A stretch of DNA of 64,000 nucleotides. It comes from Siphlonurus alternatus (taxonomy: Eukaryota > Arthropoda > Insecta > Ephemeroptera > Siphlonuridae). The notes under the pieces are model-generated. The model had not been told where the DNA came from. It ran no database searches and worked only from the letters and a program-made list of their open reading frames with translations. The DNA lies in NCBI GenBank assembly GCA_949825025.1, contig OX463779.1, positions 38,884,203 to 38,948,202 of the forward strand, given 5' to 3'. This document shows positions 51,854 to 64,000 of the stretch, piece by piece. The translations under genes were made by a program, and so were the position numbers. The stretch's first letter is position 1; the number at the start of each line of letters is the position of its first letter.

Positions 51854-54415
51854 GTAAGTCAAAGATTTCTGACCTAAATGTAATAACTTTATATATTATT
51901 TACATGTCGACACGCGCCGTGAAACATTGTAGGCCTACGGCAAGTTATAAAAATGTATATCACATATTTAATAATTGGTTAAATATGTTATGATATCATA
52001 TCATTATTTATTGATAAATTGTGTTTTCTTACGTATATGCAAAATATTGTTATAATTGTGAATGATATAAATATGATATCACTGGTTAAAAATTTCATTG
52101 TATATGCATTGCATATTGTACATACTTACAAAAGTTAGTGTACTTATCGAATATGCATACTTTGAATACATCAATGAACACAATTATCCACGTATATAGT
52201 TATAATAAACAAATACACCGCTTTATAGTGAAAGAAGAACAATAATAATAAACAAGTAACAAAAATAAGAAATTTTTGTAATCTTGTTTCACTAATACTA
52301 ATTAAAGATTAAAGTAAACAAATTCCCTAAAAAAATAGTATTTCAGAAGAAATACTCATGAAATAGAAAAAAAAAAAACTAAAACAACATGCCTAAAATA
52401 CTTAATATAGGAGGTGCCAATTTCCACACATTGCTGATAAAAACAAGGGGCTCTAGAAAGGTGCAAAAACCGGCTGTAACACATCAAGGGGTATTTTTCC
52501 AGCGTAGTTTTCTCAGGGGATGTTTAGTTGAGAATTGTATATACGGGGAACTTTTTCCAAGCCAGCAGTATTAATTTTTTATCTGTCTTACAGTACATTT
52601 ACCGTCAATTTTATACGTTATAATATTTTTCTCCCTCTCTCTTGATGAAATTGATAATTTAATCTTTGAAGGTGTTAATATAAAGTTTAACGTTTGGTCA
52701 ATTCTGCGGCGATATTTCCTTTTTCACCTTGAAATGCTATACGACAAGAGCAGCGTACATAATATAAATCATGCATTGTATGGCCAGGCAGGTGGGCAGG
52801 GCATGGCAAGAAAGGTAATTTTGTCGCCAGGGAATTGAATTCACCGTTTTCCTCCTCCTTCTCCTCTGAGACCGGCCGGCCGCGCGCGGTGTTGTTGCCA
52901 GACCCAAGGTGATTGAGCGAACATAACAAAGCTCCCTCCAGTCCCTATATATGTGCGGTAGCTTGAGCTGCTGCTGCAGTAATTTCTGGCAGACGTGATA
53001 CTTGCTGCAGAATCTTTTAGCGTAAAATTTGAGAATTAAAAAAAAAAAAAAATGAAAATAGTACCCCCCAAAAAAAGCATAATAAAGTAGATGGAAATCA
53101 CAATGTCAGTAATAACTTGGTTTACGCAATTGGAAAATTACATTTAAAAATTGAGGGAACTGTGAGAACCCAAGTTAAAATGGTCGTAGTCTAAAAAAAT
53201 ACAATGTCGTATGTAATCATGTAGGTCGAATGCTGAATCACACTCAGGTCACCTTTGCGTACTTCCACCTTCCACTATAATATAAAACATGCAGCAATTT
53301 TAACGCATCTTCCTTGAAATTTTTATCTTCAATTTTGAGCATTTTCAAGGTATTATTTCTCTCCATCGCGGCACCGTCACAAGACCATTGTTTCCGAAGT
53401 GATTGGACAGAAAACTGGTTCTGTCAGCAAGACTTTTGTCGCAGCACTAACATCACAAAGATAATATACTATATCCCGCCCACCTTCACGTCCGGTGCTG
53501 CTGATATGTAGCCGCATTATCAGATCGCTTTACTTTTCGAATTGGTAAAACAAACAATGGTCTAATTTCATGTTATCTCAGTATGCTATCAGATACTCTC
53601 TTGACGGACGTAAAAATAAAAGTAATGTATGTTAAATATAAATAAATACTGTGTACTTTTTAAGATAATAGTTGTACACTGAACATATTTTATATTTTAA
53701 GATCACATAATAAATAAAGTTTTAACATACTTTTAAAATTGAATACAAACTGGCATAAAATCTAGTTTTTTTATTTTATTTGAATTTTAAATTATATTAA
53801 CCCTAATTTTATATTAAGATTCAGTTTACATTTTCAAAAAATTACTTACATCTGAATAAAATTAACATACATCATGTAATTTATTTAAATTTATATAATT
53901 ATATTTACACAATATTTGATCAATAGCTTTAATTTATTTGAAAATTAGGTTTACATAAATAAAATTCATATATTTTTTATGCATAAAAAATTATGAAATT
54001 TGAAATTCAAATTTTCAAAATATTATTCACACTTTTGCCTTTTATGTAATACAAAAGAAATATAATATAATATGTATTTCCTCCATGTCTCAATCTCTTA
54101 CACACACATACACACGTGACTTATAAAGCTAATAATACTGCATCGTTTGCTATGAATGTAAAAATTATTTTCAAGTTCACACCCATCATACCCATAGCCC
54201 TAACGTAACCTAAAAAAGTCTAAAAACTAACAGGAATTCATGTGGGAGAGAAAATAATAGAAAAATAAAGTCTGACTTGAGCATTATTATGTTATTTGCA
54301 AGCACTGCACGTTTTGTCGCTGAAAAACATGCAGTAACACACAAAAGCCGCCGCCGTCATGGCTCTACGTACAGCAGATTCTTATCTTCCAAACATTTTT
54401 TTTTTTTCATTGCAG
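51854..54415 (+). other. Probable start of a long first coding intron
   Basis: It begins with GTAAGT. GC-richer islands lie at 52690-53030 (with CCGGCCGGCCGCGCGCGG) and 53220-53530. The frames 52389-52574, 52687-52929 (minus) and 53314-53511 have no recognisable domains or paired splice sites. Confidence 0.5.
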
Positions 54416-54450
54416 ATTGTCAGCTTAGATATGGAAATATTCAAGTTTAA
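54416..54450 (+). CDS. Candidate alternative terminal exon (weak)
   Basis: A strong acceptor (a T run, then CATTGCAG, AG at 54414-54415) is in splice phase with the 51853 donor. Joined, it would add about 11 residues (DCQLRYGNIQV) and stop at TAA 54448-54450. That would yield a short secreted peptide of about 45 residues. AATAAA lies at 54560-54565, but that hexamer is common in such AT-rich DNA. A 29-nt internal exon using CAA|GTTTAA is possible but the donor is poor. A cryptic acceptor is the most likely alternative. Confidence 0.2.
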
Positions 54451-57400
54451 CGAAGCATTATTTCTATATTTTTTGTGTATATTTCATATACCACTGAACA
54501 TGATGATAAGAAAAACGAGAAATGTATAGTAGCAACAAAAAATTATTTAATTATCAAATAATAAATTTTGTCTTTATTTTTGTATTATGATCATGACACA
54601 GTACACAAAAAATATACAGTAGTCTAATAAAATTTGCATAAATTTATATAACAGAGCCAAATTTGGATATTTTTATTGTTATATTCCATTTTTTATATAT
54701 GCGATATTTTATAAAAACAACAACTTTGCAGTTATAATAAAAATCTTTATTCCTAATTTGGTTACTATAACGATAGAGAATTAAATTTTGAGGACTGAAT
54801 AATTTTTACTTGTATGCAGATTATAATTCCTTGTATAAAATATAGCTCATATTTAATTAGTTATAATAGGTCTAAAGTGGGTTTAAAATTATTATTTGTT
54901 TTTACCGTTATAAAGGGCGCAGTATAAGAGAAACATTAAGCTGTCTGGTGATGATATCAAATTCCAAAAGCCCTTTAATTAATTAAATAACATGAACAAC
55001 GTGTGTAATATAATAATTATAATCAGGTAGGTGAGTTAATTTGCTAATAAAATTATTAAATTATAAATAAATATGACACTCGACATTTTTTCCCCAAAGC
55101 GCATGAAAGTTTATTTCTGTATACTCGTAGAAATTAGAATAACCCCCCCTTTTTTTATTTAAGAACTTTAATCCTTATAAAATAGGGTGTTAATTATTAT
55201 ATTACCAAGTACAGAATTTAAAAAAAAGTAATAATCTCACTAAAAATGTGGCTATATATATCATATATTAGACAAAGTTTAATATAAACAATTTAATTGT
55301 GGAGGCATACATTGTTTTTAATTTATTACACTCAAACGATCAAATAATGTTTGCAGTCTAATATATAATAATAATTTAACTTCACGTCTTATAATATGGG
55401 TATGCAATCAGCTTTATATAATTAAGCACCATTGAAGAGTATTTACCAAAATTTAAAATATATGCATCATGGTTGCAGAACTACAAGGCGTTATTTTTAA
55501 ATTACAAATAAATAAGACAACAAGACTGCAGACAAGACATTTCAAAATTGTTTCAGTGTGCGTATAGTATATATAACAAAATATTTATTATTCATTATAG
55601 TTTGGTTTCAATAATATATATAAACTTCTGTACCCCTCCTTACATTATATAGACTATAATAACATAAAATACATCACCTATTACTTTAACAAACACCTTT
55701 TTAATACAATCTATCAGAAATTATGTGTGACAAAAAACAGCTTGTAACGATATAAAATAATTGATTAGTACAAAAATATTAAATCGATTATTTTTTTCAG
55801 GTATACTTAAGGGAGCTATATAATATAAGCATGGGTATATTTCTCTAGCTGTTCAAGCTTGTAATTAACAAGTGACGCGTGTATGAGTGAGTTATGTGTT
55901 GCGTGATTACACACACCGGTTTGTATGTATACAGCTAACTGAAACCTACCCTTATATACTGTATATTTGCTATTTTGTACCATATGCTGTACTTCCCACA
56001 AACAAGCAAAACATTATAACGAACACATAGTTTGTTACAAGTACATATACGGGTATTGTAGATATTGTATAACCTAATCAAGTATTGTATAATAGGTTTT
56101 AATTAATTAGTTTGATCTTATATTAGGGTCAATTATATTTAAGAATTTAGTCTTTAATTGATATAATAACATTATAGTTATAATAATTAATTGAGATATT
56201 TGAGCTCTCTCATTTACTCCTACTATAAGATACAGTATATAAAGTAATAAGAATTAAGGGAAAATTGAATAGGATTAGTAAAGTATATAGAATAGGAAAA
56301 GCTATATGATGCAAGCATGAGCTATAATATGGTCTATGTCTCCCTATTGTACATTGCTTATTATTCTATCACCCTCATGGTATGAATGGTTAAAATAAAA
56401 GAGAGAGGGGAAAAAATATAACATGGAGAGAATTCTTGACTTATTAATGATTTATGTTTCTCTGACGTTGCATAAAGCACAGCTGTACTGTATTTTATCA
56501 ATGTAATAAGCTCAAATATTTTTTTTAAGTGGAGACCTTTTAAATGTAGAGATTACAATGTTAAAATTGTGTAAGATGGGGGGAGTGTTTTTGAAGGAGT
56601 TTTTCTTTACTGATGTATAATAATTCTTATGATCATGCAGGCATAAAATTTTACTTCCTTTTTAACAAATTTATAATTCATGTGCAGATTTTTAATTAAA
56701 TAAATTGAGCAATGTTGTCAAATTTATTATAAGAAAATCTAATTTTTTTTACTGAAAAAAAAAACATAATATTTTTACAGAATATAATCCTTTGTTTTTT
56801 TGTATACAGAGTTTATTTTTCATGTGAAAATCTCATAATCTTAGTATACTTAATATCTTATAAGCTTATATAATCACATAGTAAATCCACCACAAATCTT
56901 TTTATTTAAAATGTTGTGTTAATAACATATAAATTACATTTTTTTTATATATACAACTAATAAGCTTATACACAACAAATCTGTATTATAGTGCCTTACT
57001 TGTCATGTTAAACTTAAACTTGTTAGTTACAATTTGAATTATATCAAAAGTATATTAAAAAATAAGACACATTACACTTTAGAAAATATATGGTACAAAT
57101 GTTAGGTATATTCATCACTACATACTGAATATATTTGTGGAGCTCATAGATTTAGATGTGGCTGGCCGACAATTAATTAATACTCGCCTCCTTCGTGTCT
57201 AACATACGCCGGAATGTCGGTTAGTAGCCAACTCATAAAGCTCCACTACTGAGAGTCTGATGATGCTAAGTGCTTGGGGCAATGCAGGTCTAGCCCATCA
57301 GTCTGGCGCCCCCCCTTCACAATGTACAACAATGCAAATCGAGCAAACCGAGGTCCAAGCCAAGAGACCTAAATGCCCTTTGAATTAGAAAGAAGCTATC

Positions 57401-60400
57401 TTGATTGTATTAAAAAAAAAATTAAATGGTCCATATAAAAAAATACTAAATGAATAATATTAAAAAATATATAATTATACCTTTGGTATTTTTTTTTTTA
57501 TTTTAAATTTATGGTTTCTTAAGAGAATATTATTTAAAATGTTTTGAATATATTTGTTTTTAGTAATCTGATTATTTAAATTGAATATAATAGTTTGTTA
57601 AAGCTAAGATTGTTGATTTTATTCCCTTTTAAAACAGTCCAAAAGAAATGATTTGAAGAAATTTGAGTATTTATCTAATTTTCATAATTCACAAAAATTT
57701 ATTTTCATTATAAACATTTTCTTTAAATTACACTTAATTTCCATTGAATATATTTTCAAGTTAATTTTAATCTTCTTGATATAAGGAAAAGGGAAACAAC
57801 AATGTACTTTAAGAGTGGTGCTAAATCTTTTTTAAAGAGCACTTGCACTTCCGTATCACATTTAAAGAAAAGGAAGATTATTTGAATTAAACATTTAGTG
57901 GAAGTGATATTCTCACATGGTTAGTGTGCAATGTCTTTATGCCAGACAATGATATTCAAGGTTCAATATTATCTTGATGTTGTTAATTCTAACAACTTTA
58001 TTTCCATATGGTCAGGAAATTCTTCACACAGGAGTTCTCGAAAAGTTTTATAATATATTTTTACAGTACCAATAAAACTACTTTGTACTAATTTTCTTTA
58101 CAACAAATTTATACCAAATTGTAAATTTTATTTTGTCAAATATCTTTATTTATCTCTAACTTCAAGCTAGAATGTTGTATAGAGAACCTTGTTGTTAGTG
58201 CTGAACTTCTAATATATAAGTAATAAAAAGGTGTCGTCTTGCTTTTAATGTTTTTTTTTTTTTATAGATATATCGGTTCATGGTATGTATAGGATAAAGT
58301 GTGTAAAAAGAGTTTCAAATATAAAGAAAAGGCGTATCTTTTTCCATGTTTTAATATTACATCGAATCAAGTAACACATTTTTATATTTCACATTTCACA
58401 ACACTTTTTAAATGTTTATTTTTATCATCCATTTAATTTACTATATATTTTTTTTTATCTTAACTTAAATGTTGTTAAGTGGTTTTTGAAAAATTGATGC
58501 CACTGTTTAAAAAAAAAAAAAATAATAAAAGTAGCAAACCACAAGTAGAAAATATTTACATTAAACTATAAATGGAAAGTGGTAATTTTAATATTTTATA
58601 TTACAAGTAATGTTTTTTATGGCATTTATATAGTGATATTATAAAAGATAAAAATAATTTATAGTAATTTATTATTAATTTAAAATACTTTAAATAATAA
58701 TGAGATGCTATTTTTATAATATAATATATCAAGGAAGGAGGTAGGCTCAACATTTAGGATATACGTAATTACATATAGACACACGGCGGGGAGAGTTAAA
58801 AGCGATTCCTTTAATTTCATTAGCGCTTATACTAAGCCGGCACCTGCAGCGCCACCCGCTAGTTTTTATCAATCTCTCCCCCCCCCCCTTTCTTGGAGAC
58901 TTCTTACATCCTGGCATCATTAGTAAATACAAACTAAACTAAAAATAAATTTTATTTGCGCTCGTAAAATAAAAAAAAAATCAAAGCACTTTGGATTCTA
59001 TTTCTTGGGATTTAACCTTTTTTTTATTTCCAAAGTTAAAATTTATTCTTTTGTATTTAATTGAAAGAAAAACTTAGCTATAGAAAAGAGAAAAAAAGAA
59101 GTAAAAGATTTAGCAAAAGTTATAATATCATTCTCATTATCATAATTTGGTGAAATATAATAAACTTGCAAAAAAAAAATTGGAGTAGTGCCCAGATGTA
59201 ATGTGAAAAAAAAATTGCTTGCTTTTTATTATTATAGAACGGTTATTGAGTGAAACTGCGATGTGTATAATATTTTACAAAAAAAGGCAATAATAATAAT
59301 AATTCTATGAGTCCCTTGTCAACAGTATGATAAAAAAAGAAGTCTGTATGAATGCATTATAAATATAATGATTACAATAAATGAGGTCCTGTAAAAAAAA
59401 AAAACCTACGCATAAATTTGACATTATTCAAGATCAACACTTGGGCTGACTTTCTCATGAATCGTCATACTGAATAGAATACATCAGTCAGCCTACAGAA
59501 AATACTCCTACACTTTTATATAATATATCAACTATAATACGAGAAATATAATAAAGTCAAACTATTCGATGCCCACGATTTTTTTATCTGCAAAGATATT
59601 GAAATTCATCTACCGTTCTCTCTTTGGTATGATATATATTTTTTACTGTGAACACCTGTCGTCGCAAAATGGTGCGATTTTTTTTATATATTCTTATTGT
59701 GAAAGACGTGCCAGAGAAAAATATATTTGAAGACAAGATTTTTTAATTTAATATTTTTTTTTAAATATTTATATTCAGGGTGGGTGGAATATTTATTAAA
59801 ATATGACAATAAAAATATTTCTATTTTATGTTTATTTTATGCTATTTTTTATTGTGAAAAAAGGCACAAATCAGTACATACAAAATTAACTGTCACTATA
59901 TTTCAACTTTTGCCTTTTTCCAATTTTCCACAATATTTTCTGCCGTGTAAAATGAAACATTTTTTTTATTCAATTTGTGCAATTTTTGAACTTAGTATCC
60001 AAATATTAAATATACAATTATAATTATACATGTAATTATACTTTATTTCCAATGTTAATTATTTGTAATAATTTGCAATCGTATCTGATGGGCCTCTTTT
60101 TAATATATAATAGGGACCTTTTGCCATAAGCTATGATATGGATCCTTTTATGAGTAATTCTATGACTACTATGCCCTTTTTGGACTTGATTTTCAATGAA
60201 TGTGTTGTATACGTTATAGTACACGATGATGTGATATAAATTCCAAACGATTGTTGTAACTTTATATAGTTAGTGTACCAGCACGGAGCATGCAAATACC
60301 ATGATGCCAGCAAGTATCTAGGCAGCGGCTAAGTCGCGATATATTACCTCACAACGTCTTGCGAGAGGTTTATGGAGTAGGTGCCGCCGTGCCTCCTACT

Positions 60401-62604
60401 CCACCAAACTTGGGCCTATTCATATTTCGCCTCGTCGTAACCAAAAAAAAAAAAAAAAGAGAAATGTTGAAACATAAAGAAAACGCAATGTTTTTCTAGC
60501 AAAAGATTTTTAGATTAAAAAAATATATACATTATATTCTTTTATAAACCAGTAGGTATATATAAAAAGATTTGATTTCAAATTTACATTATATATATTT
60601 TTATATATTAGAATTATAAAAAAAGGTAATATAATATATAAATTTTATTGCGAATATGATATTCTAAAGGCGTTTTCATACTTATATACTGTATTTTCTT
60701 CGCTACATATATCAAAAAAAGCAAAAAAATATTTTATATACTGTGAGGGGTGATACAGTTGCTGGATTTACTTTTTTCTTTGGCTCGTTTTCCATTTGAA
60801 GGAAAAAAATCTCGGAAGCCACTTAGTCCAAGAGAAATTTCTTCCCATTTTCTTCAAGTGACGTTGCTAACAAATCACACGTCTTTGCCAGTAAGAAGTT
60901 GCAACCGACAAGATTATATGCCTTTTTGTTGACAAACAAGTTTCTTACCACCATTAAAAAAACAAGTCATTTAAGAAAGAATGACGTCATAATGTACTTG
61001 ACAAGCACTTGAAATGTACCTGGCAGTTGACATGTAATTTAAAGTACTTATGACGTCATGGCTGTCCAGATTGAATTTCTTATATCACTGACATTTTCAA
61101 ATATTTCACTTTGCGACAACTTGCAAATATTAAAGGGTTAATGAATTGTGATATATATTTTTTTATGTGTCGCCTAAAAGTCGCATCATTATCTAAAAGG
61201 AAACAGTCACACGCGCGTAATATGAATAAGTTATACTTGGGAGGAGCAAAGTTCAAATGTTTTTGACATCTACAAAAAAAATCTTACATTGTATACATAA
61301 AATGATTTATGAATTTTGTAGCACCCGCCCTTTAATTACCACCTTAGCACACCCAATTATTATAAAAAAAATATTTTTAGAAATTACCATTGAATAATTT
61401 TAATTACTTTTAGGATATTTAAAATTGTGTCTAAATATATATACTTTTTCTTACCTTTTAAAAAGGTTTGTCAAAGTTAAATAAGATTGATCATGGAATT
61501 AAGGAATTAAAAAAGAAAACTATTTTCTGTTTTCCTTTGTTTTTTTGTTATTTAATTAATTGATTGATGTTCTTGTACAAATGTAACAAAACAACATTAA
61601 TCCAATTTTAATCCTTTTTTGTTGTATTTTAAAATAAATTGGATATAAAGACACGATGTTAAGATATGACTTTGATAAAGATGAGATTTTACGGTGACAC
61701 TTTTAGTAATAAACAGGATGACGTCATACTTCCGATGATGGTAATCGAATGCAGCTAATTAAATTTCAGAAGCACGTAATGCGCAGACACCGTCTTTAAT
61801 GACTTTTAGCTTCATCAAAAGTAATTAGAATTGATCTCTCTGCATGATAAAGGTATATACATTGTTTAAATTAAAGAACAAAAGTTTATGCTATGTAGTC
61901 ATGAAGATATGTAATTTAATAATTACTGTCATTATTTATGTAATGATAAATTATTATTGAACCCTTTTATTGTTTATTTCTTCGATTCGTTTGGTTAATA
62001 TATAACATCATAACCTTTCTTAGAAATCCATTAACACTGCAGTCGTGATATAGGGATTATATTAAATTACTGACTGGTTAAAAAAAAAATGTGGGTCGTA
62101 TTTCATATTGTTATTGGTTAAAATTGATTATCATAAGCTACATATACGGTACCTTAGTACTTATTATTATTGTAAACCTATACACCAAAGAGGCGTTGAC
62201 GGATTATACAACTGTCTAAAGATTTAAGAACCCCTACTGGTTAATATCTTTGTAAGAAAAGACAATAGTTAAAATTGTTTTAAGGATATTAAAAGATTGT
62301 TAAAAACAGTTTTATGTGTATTTAAAAATGTATTTTGGTATTTTTAATCAACTTTAGAATGGATTAAATTTATTATATCCACAGAATTAAATCCATAGCT
62401 CACATGCATAACACAACGTCAGTGGTAATAAAAAATTACTAGCAATTCTTTATCGTCAAAAAAAAAAAAGAGTTCATGGCCATTTCAATTTTTTATATCA
62501 AACATTTTTAATAGACTCATAGAATTTTTTCTGGCGTCATTGAAGTTTTATTTTCTGAGTATTGCAAAATTTTAATACATAGCAACTGACAATTCTATCA
62601 TCAG
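54451..62604 (+). other. Probable intron continuation with regulatory-like islands
   Basis: No coding exon is supported. GC-richer islands lie at 57140-57400, 58780-58920 (C run at about 58878), 60260-60440 and 60760-61080. Full TGACGTCA sites lie at 60982-60989, 61051-61058 and 61719-61726. A TTATTTTTTTCAG|GTATAC junction at 55800/55801 resembles a ratchet splice point. Long A and T runs are frequent. Confidence 0.45.
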
Positions 62605-62959
62605 TTAAGGGTAAGGTAACGCCACCAATGTTAAAAAAAATCCCTCTCACAAAAATTCTGAAAAAAATTTAAAATGTTCTCCTCTATACCCCCTATCAGT
62701 AGCTAAAATATCAGGTATACAAATACGATCTAGTTTTTGAGTTATAAAATTTTAAAGTTGACTACTTTAACATGGAGAAATGAAACTCCCATGTTAAATT
62801 GGTCAACTTTAAAAATTCATAACTCAAAAACTAGATCGTATTTGTATACCTGATATTTTAGCTACTGATAGGGGGTATAGAGGAGAACATTTTAAATTTT
62901 TTTCAGAATTTTTGTGAGAGGGATTTTTTTTAACATTGGTGGCGTTACCTTACCCTTAA
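62605..62959. mobile_element. TTAA-flanked MITE, subtype 2
   Basis: TTAA lies at both edges (62605-62608 and 62956-62959). The ends are GGGTAAGGTAACGCCACCAA and its complement. Arms are about 165 bp and nearly perfect. The interior closely matches the element at 49475-49846 (ATGTTCTCCTCTAtaccCCC, AAAATATCAGGTATACAAA, GATCTAGTTTTTGAGTTAT), while the terminal ~25 bp differ and instead resemble the ends of the element at 38915-39290. It is non-coding. Confidence 0.8.
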
Positions 62960-64000
62960 CTTCTTTTACTGTCTATTTGAGACAAATTTGAATATGAATT
63001 TTTTTTATTTCTGTACCATCCAGTTTTCTAATTTAATGCTTAATGCTTGTAAAAATTACAGTACCCTAATTTTACTGATTGGCGAGCAATCTATTATACT
63101 GACTTAATGATATTATAACTTTAAATATACTTTTTTAAAACTTGTGTATTTGACATTGTATTATAGACACGTTCTGGTTAGATGAAGATGGCACAGCAAT
63201 TAAGTTCTATATTTCTATTGCAATACACATTAAAATGAACCTTATGGATTATATAAAAAATGCAATGAGAAAGTGTCAATGCCTACACTTCTGCAATGTA
63301 TTTTGCTGTTTTCTTGAGACAAAATGTCTGGTCATGTAAAGATGGGAAAATTCCTTTGACAACAATACAGTCCTACTCTTCCATTGTAACACATCTTAAA
63401 ATGAACCTTATTGCTGAGGTATGTGGCTGGAGATTGATGGAGGCACGGGCGCCACACCTCGCAGCCAGCAGACATCACACTATCTTCATCTGATCTCTCA
63501 CCGTTGCAACCAATAATTGAACACCCATCCATTGCTAACAACATCAGTCCATTGTTTCTGTAGCCTGTACCCTAAGGTACATCAGCTGATCTGTTGAATA
63601 TTTCTATTTTAATCTATATCTAATTATCCCCACTACTTTGATGACGTCATTAATTTATTTGACCTTAAAAAAAATAACACTATCGTTTTTTTTTAAAATA
63701 TAAAAATCTTTATCTTTTAAAACTTAATATGGTAACTTGACTTTATTATTATTATAATACTTGAACTATTTTAAATATCAAATCCGCACACTTTTTTTTT
63801 TAATGATAATGAATGTATATAAAAAATAACAGGTTCATCGAATCTTTTGTTAGTATCTTCGTATTTTTAAAAGCTGGGTAGCAACTCACTAAACTAATGA
63901 AGTTGCCAAGCTTTGTTACTTAGCTACATTATCTCTTCTTTTATAATGTATTACTGACTACCTAGCTTGCTTCTAATTAGTGTCCTTTAGCCAAAGCGGA
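62960..64000. other. Non-coding DNA with a terminal island
   Basis: The island at 63405-63660 contains ATCAGCTGAT (63581-63590) and TGACGTCA (63652-63659), 61 bp apart. Overlapping frames on both strands at 63296-63544 have no recognisable domains. If the 51.7-kb gene model holds, this is still intron. Confidence 0.45.

Overview
The window is AT-rich (roughly 70% A+T by eye), almost wholly non-coding eukaryotic DNA with simple repeats, short inverted-repeat transposons and one convincing coding exon. I think it comes from an arthropod (insect or crustacean). The reasons are a tRNA-derived SINE whose central part resembles arthropod SINEs as I remember them, and two arthropod-type TCAGT initiators at the only promoter-like site. 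The species cannot be named. There is no sign of bacterial genes, operons, phage or CRISPR, and most long open frames are microsatellite translations or chance.

Layout. 1-51 kb reads as an intergenic desert, or introns of an unseen gene. It holds (CT)n, (TA)n, (TATAA)n and (AAAT)n arrays and at least ten inverted-repeat elements. These include a 123-bp near-perfect hairpin (1094-1216), a 1.1-kb foldback element (17095-18203), a TACAGT-ended ~185-bp family carrying ETS-like CCGGAAGT sites, a Tc1/mariner-like MITE (35985-36161), and three related TTAA-flanked MITEs (38915-39290, 49475-49846, 62605-62959). A complete SINE lies at 18317-18696.

About 51.06-51.86 kb holds a GC-rich promoter-like segment and then an exon (51659-51853). 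The exon starts translation at 51751, encodes a signal peptide and ends in a phase-1 GTAAGT donor. Everything from 51854 to the window end is probably its long first coding intron. No later exon is certain; there is one good acceptor at 54416 and one ratchet-like site at 55801.

Across the AT-rich sea are 100-400 bp GC-richer islands, often carrying full palindromic factor sites: eleven TGACGTCA, three GTCACGTGAC, four ATCAGCTGAT and one CTCF-like site. My working model is a long cis-regulatory landscape around the 5' end of a gene for a secreted or membrane protein, with transposon-derived sites scattered through it. The exon is seen directly; the regulatory model is inference.
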